Below, in pieces: positions 15,597 to 23,305 of a stretch of 64,000 bases of DNA (within the stretch, counting starts at the first letter, position 1; each line of letters opens with the position of its first letter). The stretch spans positions 1,512,334-1,576,333 of the forward strand of contig NZ_LR733304.1 in assembly GCF_902506105.1 (NCBI RefSeq). Direction: 5' to 3'. This stretch comes from Aeromicrobium sp. 9AM. Lineage in GTDB: Bacteria; Actinomycetota; Actinomycetes; Propionibacteriales; Nocardioidaceae. The position numbers and the translations under genes were made by a program. The notes beneath the pieces were generated by a model, which saw only the letters and a program-made list of their open reading frames with translations, made no database searches and was not told where the DNA came from.

Positions 15597-18017
15597 TCAC
15601 AACCCCCGCAGCTTGCGTAGCGCCACGCGGTAGGCCGGGTCGAGGAAGTAGTCGCTGTGCCCGAACAGTCGGGTCGACGGGCCGTACTGGTCGTCCGTGG
15701 TGACTGGCGCCGGGTCGAGCAGCCGCCAGTCGTCGCCGCTGCGCCGCACGCCGGAGCCTCCGACATACTCGTCGACCGCCTCGACAGCCGTGCCGGCGAC
15801 GAACCGGCCGGACGTGGCGAGGTCGGTGCCCTCCCCCAGGTGGTTCCACGACAGGACGGGCCCGGCGAGTGGATCGGTCTCGCGGTAGAGGTTGATCCAG
15901 CCGCCGTGCAGGTCGAGGTGGAGCCGCGAGACCGAATCGTAGTTGACGTATGCCGGGAAGGCACGCGGGAAGATCTGGCGCAGCTGCGAGCCGTACGTCA
16001 GCAGTCCGACCCGCGCTCGCTGGTCGTCGCTCAACAGGTGCAGCGACGCGAAGGCGATGAGGCTGCCCTGGCTGTGGGCGCTGACGATCACGTCGCGCCC
16101 GGAGTCAGGATGGGTCGCCAGGTGCTGCTTGATGCGCTTGCGGAGGTGCATGACGGTGTGCTGGGAGTACGGCTTGGGCACGAACGGGTGGACGGCGTGC
16201 GGCCAGAACGAGATGACGTCCCACACGACGTTGACGCCGCGGCGCGAGGTGTCGGTCTTGAAGCCGCGGCGCGCCAGGAACACGATGAGCGCCGCGAGGC
16301 CCAGCAGCATCCAGGCTCCGCCGACCATCGTGACGTTGCTGAACGAGCTCACCGCCGGCGAGATCGAGACCCGCTCACGACCGGCAGACAGCTGGTCGAA
16401 CCAACCCCAGGCGGGGTGCGGACGCCAGTCGCGTGGGTCGTCCCAGGCCGGGTGGATCTCGTAGACGATGGCCAGCGACATCGCGACGCCGGTGCCGACG
16501 AACGTCAGCGCGATCGCCGGGATGTGGTTCTTGAGCCGGGCGATCCACATCGCCAGCACGGCCGAGCCGGCATCGGGGTGCCACGGCGGCACGGCATAGT
16601 CCCCCGCATCGACCGGTGCCGCGCCCACGAACATCGCGCGAGCGCGGGCCGCGAGCTTGGCCCTGCGGGCGACGAAGTCGCCGAGCAGCCACAGGCCGAT
16701 GCCCAGGACCACGAAGAACGTCAGCCCCCATGCGTACGAGACGCGGTCGAGCATCGGGGTGACACCGACCTTGCTGCGCGACAGGTGGAGCACCGACGAG
16801 ACGGTCGTCGGCAAGGAAGCCGAGAGCCCCACGCCGACGAACACCGCGAGGGCCGCGACGACGCTGGCCGCCCACCCTCGGGCGTACGGGCGGAAGTACC
16901 AGGCCGGGTCGTCAGCAGCCGGTGTCGTCGACGGTGTGGTGGCGACGATGCGCCAATTGACCAGCACGAGTGCGCAGACGCCGACGACCCCGGCAAGCAA
17001 CAGGATGACCGAGATCAGCTCATACCCCTCGATCGGCACCCGCTGGTCGGGGTTCTTGGGCGGCGTGAAGCCCGGCATCTGGGCCATCGAGCGGCCGATC
17101 ATGACGACCCCTGCTGCGACGGCGATCCACGAGAGGCGGGCGACTGCGGCATGCCACGTGGCGCGCATGCGTAGGCCCTTGTCGTCGAGGTCGGCGACGG
17201 CGAGCGACTCCGGGTCGCCCAGCAGCACCACCACGACCACGACCGCCAGCAGGAGCACCAGCGAGACCCAGACCGTGACGCCGTCACTCTCGGGCTCGCG
17301 CACCCATCGCGCCATCGCCGCGACCAGCAGCAGGGCGGCGGCGAGGTGCAGGCGGCTGAGGATCGGCGAGTCCGACGTGCCCTGGTAGAAGTACGGGTCG
17401 GCGAGCGGCGTGCCCCGCTTCTCGGCGCGGGCCCGAGCCTCTTCGGGAGTCATGCCGCCGGTGATGTTGGGCGCCGACGTCGCGGTGATCCGCCCGAGCA
17501 GCCACAGCCCGACGACGACCGCCGCCGTGAACAGCGTGGCGAGCATCAGCACCGCCGACGGGTTCCACGACGCCAGCTGTCGCGAGGAGGGCGCCCAGCG
17601 CCAGGCCACGAGATCCATCAGGGTCAGGCCCACCGCGAACACCAGCAGCAGCGTCAGGAGCAGCGCGAGCAGGCGCAACAACGCGCTGGCGGCCGCCTGC
17701 GCATTGACGGATCGCTGGGGCCGACTGGCCGGCGCCGGCACCATGAACTGAGCGGCATTGATCAGGCCGAACGGGACGAGCAGCAGCCACAGTGCCTGCC
17801 ACGACGTGCCTGACGTGTAGTGACCCCAGTGGTACGCCTCGAGCGCCTGCCCGTCCTTGCCCGGGAGGATCGCACCGTCGGAGTCCACGGCGCTGAAGAA
17901 GCGGCTTGCTCCCCCGCCGTCGGTCTGCGCGACGTGCGGATGCGCCAGCAACGACTCCGGCGGCGTACCGCTGACCCCGTGCACCCTGAGCTCGACCCAC
18001 TCCGCATCCGTCGACAT
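15597..18017 (-). CDS. Large polytopic membrane protein with alpha/beta-hydrolase-like serine elbow
   Basis: 806-residue protein, family not recognised. ATG 18017 is chosen with AGGAG five bases upstream; a GTG directly before it is too close. The N-terminus is cytosolic (WVELRVHGVSGTPPESLLAH). About nine to eleven hydrophobic segments then follow in pairs, for example ALWLLLVPFGLINAAQFMV and VILLLAGVVGVCALVLV. The C-terminal 220 residues contain VIVSAHSQGSLIAFASLHLL, a nucleophile elbow with Ser near 647, and a closing GHSDYFLDPAYR. This looks like a membrane-tethered lipase or esterase-like domain, but no substrate can be assigned. Convergent with the SOS gene, five or fewer bases apart. 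Confidence 0.75.
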   Translation of the reverse strand: MSTDAEWVELRVHGVSGTPPESLLAHPHVAQTDGGGASRFFSAVDSDGAILPGKDGQALEAYHWGHYTSGTSWQALWLLLVPFGLINAAQFMVPAPASRPQRSVNAQAAASALLRLLALLLTLLLVFAVGLTLMDLVAWRWAPSSRQLASWNPSAVLMLATLFTAAVVVGLWLLGRITATSAPNITGGMTPEEARARAEKRGTPLADPYFYQGTSDSPILSRLHLAAALLLVAAMARWVREPESDGVTVWVSLVLLLAVVVVVVLLGDPESLAVADLDDKGLRMRATWHAAVARLSWIAVAAGVVMIGRSMAQMPGFTPPKNPDQRVPIEGYELISVILLLAGVVGVCALVLVNWRIVATTPSTTPAADDPAWYFRPYARGWAASVVAALAVFVGVGLSASLPTTVSSVLHLSRSKVGVTPMLDRVSYAWGLTFFVVLGIGLWLLGDFVARRAKLAARARAMFVGAAPVDAGDYAVPPWHPDAGSAVLAMWIARLKNHIPAIALTFVGTGVAMSLAIVYEIHPAWDDPRDWRPHPAWGWFDQLSAGRERVSISPAVSSFSNVTMVGGAWMLLGLAALIVFLARRGFKTDTSRRGVNVVWDVISFWPHAVHPFVPKPYSQHTVMHLRKRIKQHLATHPDSGRDVIVSAHSQGSLIAFASLHLLSDDQRARVGLLTYGSQLRQIFPRAFPAYVNYDSVSRLHLDLHGGWINLYRETDPLAGPVLSWNHLGEGTDLATSGRFVAGTAVEAVDEYVGGSGVRRSGDDWRLLDPAPVTTDDQYGPSTRLFGHSDYFLDPAYRVALRKLRGL

Positions 18018-18135
18018 CACGGCTCCTCACTGTCGCGGTGCTCCTCATCATGGCGCACGGGCGGCGCCACGGACAGGCTCTCCGAGTGACACCGGGCCGG
18101 ATGGGTACAGACAGCGTGACCGAGAGGAGATCGAC

Positions 18136-18255
18136 ATGACCACACCCCACCCCGAGCAGCCCGCCGAGGGACCCGACGACCCGGCGACCGAACCTGCGGA
18201 GCAGGAGCCGTCAGCGGACGGCAACTCGATCGACAACGATCCGGCCCAAGCCTGA
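18136..18255 (+). CDS. Small acidic Pro/Glu-rich protein
   Basis: 39-residue protein starting at ATG 18136 with a good GAGGAG six bases upstream. The sequence is almost entirely Pro, Glu, Asp, Ala and Asn, so it is probably disordered and cytoplasmic. The ribosome binding site is the main support. It ends 34 bases before the GNAT gene and could be in its transcript. No function can be suggested. Confidence 0.45.
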   Translation: MTTPHPEQPAEGPDDPATEPAEQEPSADGNSIDNDPAQA

Positions 18256-18289
18256 CCAGTCCGTCGTCCGGCGCTGACAGAATGGCGGC

Positions 18290-18946
18290 ATGACGGTCGA
18301 CACCGATGACGAGCTCGTCCAGCGCTGGATCACCACCTGGGTGCACGCCCGCGCGCTGGAGACCTCGACCGTCGATGGCTGGCCCCTGGTGCACGTACGT
18401 TCCCGCACTCGCGAGTCCGAGCTGATCTGCATCGATCCGGGGCCAGAGGCCTTCGCCGCGCTCTTCGAGCACATCGACGGCGACGCCCGCGCGATGCTCA
18501 CCGTGATCGGCGACGATGTCAGTCCCTACTCAGCGCTGCCGCTACCACGCGGCGTACGCGTCGACCGTGACGACGAGACGCTGATGGTCACGACCTTCAC
18601 CCCGATCGACGCCGCTCCGCTCGAGTCGCACTTCTCGACACTGTGGGACATCGACGAGCACCGCGCCCGGTATGTCGTGGAGTCCGGCAACCGGGTCGCC
18701 GCCGAGGGCACGATCGGCATCCTGGACGAGGAAGCGACCTTCGACGCGGTCGAGACCACGCCCGCGTTCCAGCGGCGCGGCCTCGGGCGGCATGTCATGG
18801 CGACTCTCACGGCGTACGCCCTGGAGTCAGGCGCACGCCGCGGGATCCTGGCCGCTTCGGCCCAGGGCCGGCTGCTCTACGAGTCGCTGGGCTGGGATCC
18901 CGCCTGCGAGATGCTCTCGCTGATGGGCGCGGTCGTCGACGACTGA
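18290..18946 (+). CDS. GNAT family N-acetyltransferase
   Basis: 218-residue protein with a C-terminal GNAT domain. The acetyl-CoA pyrophosphate loop is QRRGLGRHVM, preceded by the beta4 strand TFDAVETTPAF and followed by ALESGARRGILAASAQGRLLYESLGW, the typical family ending. The N-terminal 110 residues are an additional domain of unknown role. ATG 18290 is six bases after CAGAAT, a weak leaderless-type hexamer. Acceptor substrate unknown. Confidence 0.85.
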   Translation: MTVDTDDELVQRWITTWVHARALETSTVDGWPLVHVRSRTRESELICIDPGPEAFAALFEHIDGDARAMLTVIGDDVSPYSALPLPRGVRVDRDDETLMVTTFTPIDAAPLESHFSTLWDIDEHRARYVVESGNRVAAEGTIGILDEEATFDAVETTPAFQRRGLGRHVMATLTAYALESGARRGILAASAQGRLLYESLGWDPACEMLSLMGAVVDD

Positions 18947-18950
18947 GCGC

Positions 18951-19871
18951 TCAGAGCACCGCGGTCCGGCGGCAGACCTCGTCCCACGGCGTCGGCTCCA
19001 TGCCGAAGTGCTCGCGGGCGGCGCTGTCGTCCAGGACGTACGGCGCGGTCCACTGGTACGACAGCTGGCGCAGCTCCCGCATGAGCGGCACGACCTTCGC
19101 CATCGCGGCGAACACCGGCATCGGGACAGCACTGACCTTGACCGCGGGCTTGCCGACGCTGTTGAGGACCTCGTTGATCGCCTGCTCCTGCGTGCGCGGC
19201 GGATTGCTCGGCACGTGCCAGGTGCGGCCCAGCGCCGCCTCGTCCTCGGCCGCGGCAATCAGCAGTCGCGCGGTGTCGAGCACATCGGTGAACGTGTGCG
19301 GGACATCCTTCCGGTTGAGAACCCAGGCGCGCTTGCCCTCGAGGGCGCCCGGCATCTGGCGGGTGATGTGCCCGTTGCCGCCGACACCCGTGCCGACGTA
19401 GTCCGAGCCGCGCACCTCCACCGTGCGGATGCGTCCGGCATCGTGCAGCGCCTTGGCTTCGGCCCACATGGTCGCGCGCAGGCGGCCTTTGTGGTCGGTC
19501 GCCGCGTCGGGCATGTCCTCCGTCATCGGCTTGTCGACCGGCCCGTACGGGTAGAGGTTGCCGGTGATGGCATACACGGCGCCCGACCGCTCGGCGGCGA
19601 CCAGGAAGGCAGCGGCGAGCGGCGGCCAGAACTTCTCCCAGGTCGTGTAGTCGGCGGGGTTCGCGCAGTTGTAGATCACCGAGACCCCGTCTGCCGCAGC
19701 GCTCAGTGCGTCGGCGTCCGAGGCGTCGAGCTTCAGGTGCGTCACGCCGTCGATGCCGGTGTCGGTGCCGGACCTGGTGGCCACGGTGACCTCAGACCCA
19801 CGCGCTGCGAGCAGCTGAGCCACGTGTCGGCCGACCGGTCCGGCTCCGACGATGAGGTGACGATCAGTCAT
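18951..19871 (-). CDS. NAD-dependent epimerase/reductase-like protein (TetR-divergent)
   Basis: 306-residue extended SDR-like protein. Dinucleotide-binding HLIVGAGPVGRHVAQLLAAR lies at the N-terminus, and ITGNLYPYGPVDKPM carries a Tyr where the catalytic residue is expected. It resembles NAD-dependent epimerase or NmrA-like oxidoreductases of actinobacteria. ATG 19871 is chosen; the longer frame would run through the operators. It is divergent from a TetR gene, with two matching 15-bp palindromes between them, so it is the probable target of that repressor. Substrate unknown. Confidence 0.82.
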   Translation of the reverse strand: MTDRHLIVGAGPVGRHVAQLLAARGSEVTVATRSGTDTGIDGVTHLKLDASDADALSAAADGVSVIYNCANPADYTTWEKFWPPLAAAFLVAAERSGAVYAITGNLYPYGPVDKPMTEDMPDAATDHKGRLRATMWAEAKALHDAGRIRTVEVRGSDYVGTGVGGNGHITRQMPGALEGKRAWVLNRKDVPHTFTDVLDTARLLIAAAEDEAALGRTWHVPSNPPRTQEQAINEVLNSVGKPAVKVSAVPMPVFAAMAKVVPLMRELRQLSYQWTAPYVLDDSAAREHFGMEPTPWDEVCRRTAVL

Positions 19872-19892
19872 GATGTTGCCTTTCAGATTGTG

Positions 19893-19907
19893 GAGAGCAC
19901 CGCTCTC
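19893..19907 (+). promoter_or_regulatory. Candidate TetR operator 1
   Basis: GAGAGCACCGCTCTC, six-base inverted arms around ACC. It shares 12 of 15 bases with operator 2 at 19942-19956. Centre-to-centre spacing is 49 bases, about five helical turns. It lies 22 bases before the epimerase start. Confidence 0.7.
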
Positions 19908-19941
19908 GGTTTTGAGCATGGCACAGCCCGGCGAACAATGC

Positions 19942-19956
19942 AAGAGCAATGCTCTC
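19942..19956 (+). promoter_or_regulatory. Candidate TetR operator 2
   Basis: AAGAGCAATGCTCTC, containing the perfect palindrome AGAGCA-A-TGCTCT. Located about 40 bases before the TetR gene start. Together with operator 1 it would let one repressor control both divergent genes. Confidence 0.7.
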
Positions 19957-19996
19957 GTTTGTTGCGCCTGCTCTCATCTTGGTCCAGAGTGGACCC

Positions 19997-20716
19997 ATGA
20001 CAGTCGCCAGAACCGCCCGCGACCGGGCTCGCCAGGAGATCACGGCCGAGATCCTGGCGGCCGGACGCGCCCAGCTGCACCGGACCGGACCCAGTGAGCT
20101 GTCGCTGCGCGCCGTGGCCCGCGACGTCGGCATGGTCTCGTCCGCGGTCTACCGCTACTTCGCCAGCCGCGACGAGCTGCTGACCGCGCTGATCATCGCC
20201 GCGTACGACGAGCTCGGCGCCGCAGCGGAGGCAGCGGACGAAGCGGTCGAGGACCGCACGGACCACCTCGCCCGCTGGCAGGCCACCTGCAGGGCCACCC
20301 GGGAGTGGTCAGTCGCCCACCCGCACGACTACGCGCTGATCTACGGCTCCCCCGTGCCCGGCTATGCCGCGCCGCAGGACACCGTCATGCCGGCGACCCG
20401 GGTGATCGTCCGGCTCGTCGAGATCATCGTCGGGGCCCACGCGTCGGGCCATACCTCAGGTGCGGCTGCGCCCCCCGCCGGTGCCGTCGATCCATCCCCC
20501 GTCGTGGCCGATGCCATGGCATTCATCGCCGAGCACAGCGACATCAGCCTCGAGGCGCTGCCCGAGCTCGTGATGCGTACGCTCATGGCCTGGTCGACGA
20601 TCTTCGGCACGCTGTCCTTCGAGCTCTTCGGCCACCTCAAGGGCTCGGTGAGCGACTACGAGAGCTACTTCGAGCAGACGACCCTCCGCCTCGCCGGCGA
20701 CCTGGGCCTCGCCTGA
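19997..20716 (+). CDS. TetR family transcriptional regulator
   Basis: 239-residue repressor-like protein. The N-terminal helix-turn-helix is ELSLRAVARDVGMVSSAVYR, followed by YFASRDELLTALIIAAYDEL, the standard TetR layout. The C-terminal WHG-type region (MAWSTIFGTLSFELFGHL) is frequent in actinobacterial TetR proteins. ATG 19997 has CAGAGT six bases upstream and lies 41 bases after operator 2. It probably represses itself and the divergent SDR gene. Ligand unknown. Confidence 0.9.
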   Translation: MTVARTARDRARQEITAEILAAGRAQLHRTGPSELSLRAVARDVGMVSSAVYRYFASRDELLTALIIAAYDELGAAAEAADEAVEDRTDHLARWQATCRATREWSVAHPHDYALIYGSPVPGYAAPQDTVMPATRVIVRLVEIIVGAHASGHTSGAAAPPAGAVDPSPVVADAMAFIAEHSDISLEALPELVMRTLMAWSTIFGTLSFELFGHLKGSVSDYESYFEQTTLRLAGDLGLA

Positions 20717-20809
20717 GCGCGTGAGCAATGCCTCACCTCTCGGGCGCCCGAGAGACCCTGCGACACGTGACAATGGGTGGATACGTCTTTGCCGCGCCGA
20801 AGGAAGTCC

Positions 20810-21223
20810 ATGCACCGCATCACCCGCCGTACGTTTGTCGCCGCCCCCGCCCCGCACGTGTGGCAGCTGGCAGGTGACTTCGGTCAATGGCACCCCACCC
20901 TGCGCATCTATGCCAATGGTCCTGAGGCCCCGGCCGACGTCGTCGTGACGATCGTGTCGCGTGACGACGAGGCGATGACGCTGTCGTACCACATCCCCGA
21001 TCCGCCGTTCCCGATCGCGAACCACCGCGCGACGATCCTCGTCGAGGACGCCGGCCACTCCTGCTCGTACGTGACGTGGCAGGCCGACTTCACCGCTGAG
21101 CCCGAGGTCCTGCAGGAGCTCGAGGACTCGATCGGTGACGACGTCTTCGCCAAGGCGCTGGACAACCTCGCGACGTACGCGCAGGACGAGTACGGCCGCC
21201 AGCAGGTCACCCAAGCCAGCTGA
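20810..21223 (+). CDS. SRPBCC family protein
   Basis: 137-residue protein with the START/polyketide-cyclase-like fold (SRPBCC). Typical landmarks are the opening RRTFVAAPAPHVWQLAGDFGQWHP, given here as RTFVAAPAPHVWQL and GDFGQWHP, the central DDEAMTLSYHIPDPPFP, and a long C-terminal helix EDSIGDDVFAKALDNLATYA. Such proteins bind hydrophobic ligands or act as small cyclases. ATG 20810 with AAGGAAG upstream. It follows the TetR gene by 93 bases; co-regulation is possible but not shown. Confidence 0.8.
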   Translation: MHRITRRTFVAAPAPHVWQLAGDFGQWHPTLRIYANGPEAPADVVVTIVSRDDEAMTLSYHIPDPPFPIANHRATILVEDAGHSCSYVTWQADFTAEPEVLQELEDSIGDDVFAKALDNLATYAQDEYGRQQVTQAS

Positions 21224-21237
21224 GCATCGCGCACCCC

Positions 21238-21425
21238 CGCTCCCTAGCAAGGCCGCCTGCGGCCGCGCGGGAGCGAGCTCTGCGAGCGAAGGGTCGTGAG
21301 GTCCGTGCTCATGTGAGCATCTCGTCGTACGCCCCTTCGGTCGCTCGTTCCGCCCCCTGCTCGCAGAGCTCGCGGGGGTGCCCCCAGCTCCCTCCCAGTC
21401 GGCGCAGGCGGCCTCCTTAGGGGGC
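21238..21425 (+). repeat. Intergenic inverted-repeat element 2 (REP-like)
   Basis: Long imperfect inverted repeat filling the gap between convergent genes. The left arm (21241-21292) and right arm (21355-21423) share GGCCGCCTGCG, GGGAG-GAGCT and GAGCTCTGCGAGC. GAGCGAGCTCTGCGAGCGA (21271-21289) recurs exactly, inverted, at 56869-56887. The outer GGCCGCC-GCGGCCG words resemble element 1 at 10341. It may act as a bidirectional terminator. Confidence 0.6.
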
Positions 21426-21433
21426 GAAATAGG

Positions 21434-22072
21434 TCAGCTGCGCCAGTCGCGGAAGCCGACCACGATGAGGCGCATCTGCCGGCGCGCGCCCTCCTTGATC
21501 TGCTCCTCGAGGTCGGGACGACCGTCGGGCATCTCCACGACCTCCTCGGCGTTCGACACCATGTTGCGGACGAACAGGCGCGACACCATCTGGACGTCGT
21601 CGCTCGACCAGTTCTCGATGTTGGGCAGCCTGGCGAGCACGACCGCGAGCTCGCTGACGAACAGGTCGAGCTCGTGCCGGATCGCCGTGCGTACGACTTC
21701 AGGGCCGCCGACTCGTTCGCGCGCGACGAACGCGAAGTGCGCCTTGCTCTGCTTGACCGCCTCCACGAGGACGTCGGCGGCGGCGTCGATGATGTTGTCG
21801 AACACCTGCGGATCGCGCTGCGCGTCGCGGATCATGCGCCGCAACGTCGAGAACGACTGCTCCACGAGGGCAAGGCCGAGCTGGTCCATCGACTCGAAGT
21901 GGCGGTAGAACGCCGTCGGGACCACACCGGCGTGGCGGGACACCTGACGCAGGCTGACCTGCGCAAACCCTTGCTCCTGGCTCAGCTCCAGCGCCGACGC
22001 GAGGATCGCCTGCCGCGTCCGCTCCTTCTGGGCCTGGCGCGGGGCGGACTGCGCGGACTCGGACACCTTCAC
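21434..22072 (-). CDS. TetR family regulator of the desaturase operon (FabR/DesT-like)
   Basis: 212-residue TetR protein. DNA-binding region is VSLRQVSRHAGVVPTAFYRH, followed by FESMDQLGLALVEQSF; the body contains RMIRDAQRDPQVFDNIIDA and ends with LIVVGFRDWRS. Sequence flavour and position, divergent from a ferredoxin-reductase/desaturase operon, point to the FabR/DesT group that senses acyl-CoA unsaturation. Two palindrome-like sites lie in the divergent promoter region (22091-22109 and 22169-22186). The ligand is inferred, not seen. Confidence 0.85.
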   Translation of the reverse strand: MKVSESAQSAPRQAQKERTRQAILASALELSQEQGFAQVSLRQVSRHAGVVPTAFYRHFESMDQLGLALVEQSFSTLRRMIRDAQRDPQVFDNIIDAAADVLVEAVKQSKAHFAFVARERVGGPEVVRTAIRHELDLFVSELAVVLARLPNIENWSSDDVQMVSRLFVRNMVSNAEEVVEMPDGRPDLEEQIKEGARRQMRLIVVGFRDWRS

Positions 22073-22168
22073 AGCCTAACCACCCCTTTCGGTGCACACA
22101 TGTATCACTCGTGGTCGAGGTCACGCGACGCGTCGGTTGCGCGTGGAGCGAGAGTCATGCACACTTTG

Positions 22169-22186
22169 AGTGTACGCATGTTCACT
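22169..22186 (+). promoter_or_regulatory. Candidate FabR/DesT-type operator
   Basis: AGTGTACGCATGTTCACT, an 18-bp imperfect palindrome with AGTG/CACT ends and one mismatched pair. It lies 20 bases before the reductase start. A degenerate copy with one extra base is at 22091-22109, next to the TetR start. Confidence 0.6.
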
Positions 22187-22205
22187 GATTTCGAGGAGGT
22201 TACAG

Positions 22206-23294
22206 ATGGGCATCATCCGCAAGGCGCTCAGCTCGCGCCCGGTCGCCTCTCTGACCTCCCCCCACACGATTGACCACTACCTCGACCAGATCCACCCGAT
22301 GCTCGCAGCGGAGAACGTCCGCGCCCGGGTCGTCGAGGTCATCCAGGAGACCGGCGACGCCAGCACCGTGATCCTGCGACCCAACGGCGCCTGGAAGGGC
22401 TTCACCCCCGGCCAGCACGTGCAGTTCGGCGTCGAGGTCAACGGCACGCGTCGCATCCGCTGCTTCTCGGTCTCCAGCTCCAAGGCAGCCAAGAAGGACA
22501 CCTTCAGCGTCTCGGTCAAGGCCCACCCCGACGGCTACGTCTCGCAGTTCCTGCACAACGAGCTCCAGCCCCGCACGATCGTCTACCTGTCGCAGGCCGA
22601 GGGCGAGTTCGTCCTCCCCCGCGTCGTGCCCGACAACCTGCTGCTGATCAGCGGCGGTTCCGGCATCACGCCCGTCATGTCGATGATCCGTACGCTGCGC
22701 GACTCCGGCCACCGCGGCAACGTGACGTTCCTGCACTATGCGCGCTCCAACGAGGACGAGATGTTCACGTCGGACCTGGACGAGCTCGCCGAGCAGGCCA
22801 ACGTCACCGTCCAGCGCATCTACACCCGCAAGCCCGAGCCCGGCGTCGAGCTCAAGGGTCGCTTCCACGTCGACCACCTCAAGCACCTCGGCATCGACCC
22901 GACCGAGACCCTCACGTACGTGTGCGGGCCTGCCGGGCTCATCGCCACGGTCCGTGACACCTACACCGAGCTCGGGGCCGCCGACCAGCTCCGCCTCGAG
23001 TACTTCAAGGTCCCGTCGGTCGACCTCGACGCGGCGGACGCCACCGGCACCCTGACGTTCGACGACGCCAAGATCGAGGCCGACAACTCCGGCGCCACGA
23101 TCCTCGAGCAGGCCGAGGCGGCGGGTCTCAAGCCCGAGTTCGGCTGCCGCATGGGCGTCTGCAACACCTGCGTCGTCAAGAAGAACCACGGCGCGGTGCG
23201 CCACGTCATCAGCAACGAGATCAGCGCCAACACCGACGAGACCATCAAGATCTGCGTGCACGTCCCCGTCGGCGACGTCAACGTCGCACTCTAG
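22206..23294 (+). CDS. Ferredoxin reductase-like electron donor for the desaturase (Rv3230c-like)
   Basis: 362-residue flavoprotein with FAD- and NAD(P)H-binding domains and a C-terminal plant-type [2Fe-2S] domain. Motifs: FAD-binding RCFSVSSS, NAD(P)-binding LLISGGSGITPVMSM and TYVCGPAGLI, and the cluster cysteines in FGCRMGVCNTC plus a later Cys in TIKICVH. ATG 22206 with GAGGAGGT close upstream. The desaturase starts 11 bases after its stop, so the two should be co-transcribed, as with M. tuberculosis Rv3230c and desA3. It would pass electrons from NADPH to the desaturase di-iron centre. Confidence 0.93.
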   Translation: MGIIRKALSSRPVASLTSPHTIDHYLDQIHPMLAAENVRARVVEVIQETGDASTVILRPNGAWKGFTPGQHVQFGVEVNGTRRIRCFSVSSSKAAKKDTFSVSVKAHPDGYVSQFLHNELQPRTIVYLSQAEGEFVLPRVVPDNLLLISGGSGITPVMSMIRTLRDSGHRGNVTFLHYARSNEDEMFTSDLDELAEQANVTVQRIYTRKPEPGVELKGRFHVDHLKHLGIDPTETLTYVCGPAGLIATVRDTYTELGAADQLRLEYFKVPSVDLDAADATGTLTFDDAKIEADNSGATILEQAEAAGLKPEFGCRMGVCNTCVVKKNHGAVRHVISNEISANTDETIKICVHVPVGDVNVAL

Positions 23295-23305
23295 GAGAGA
23301 CCGCC

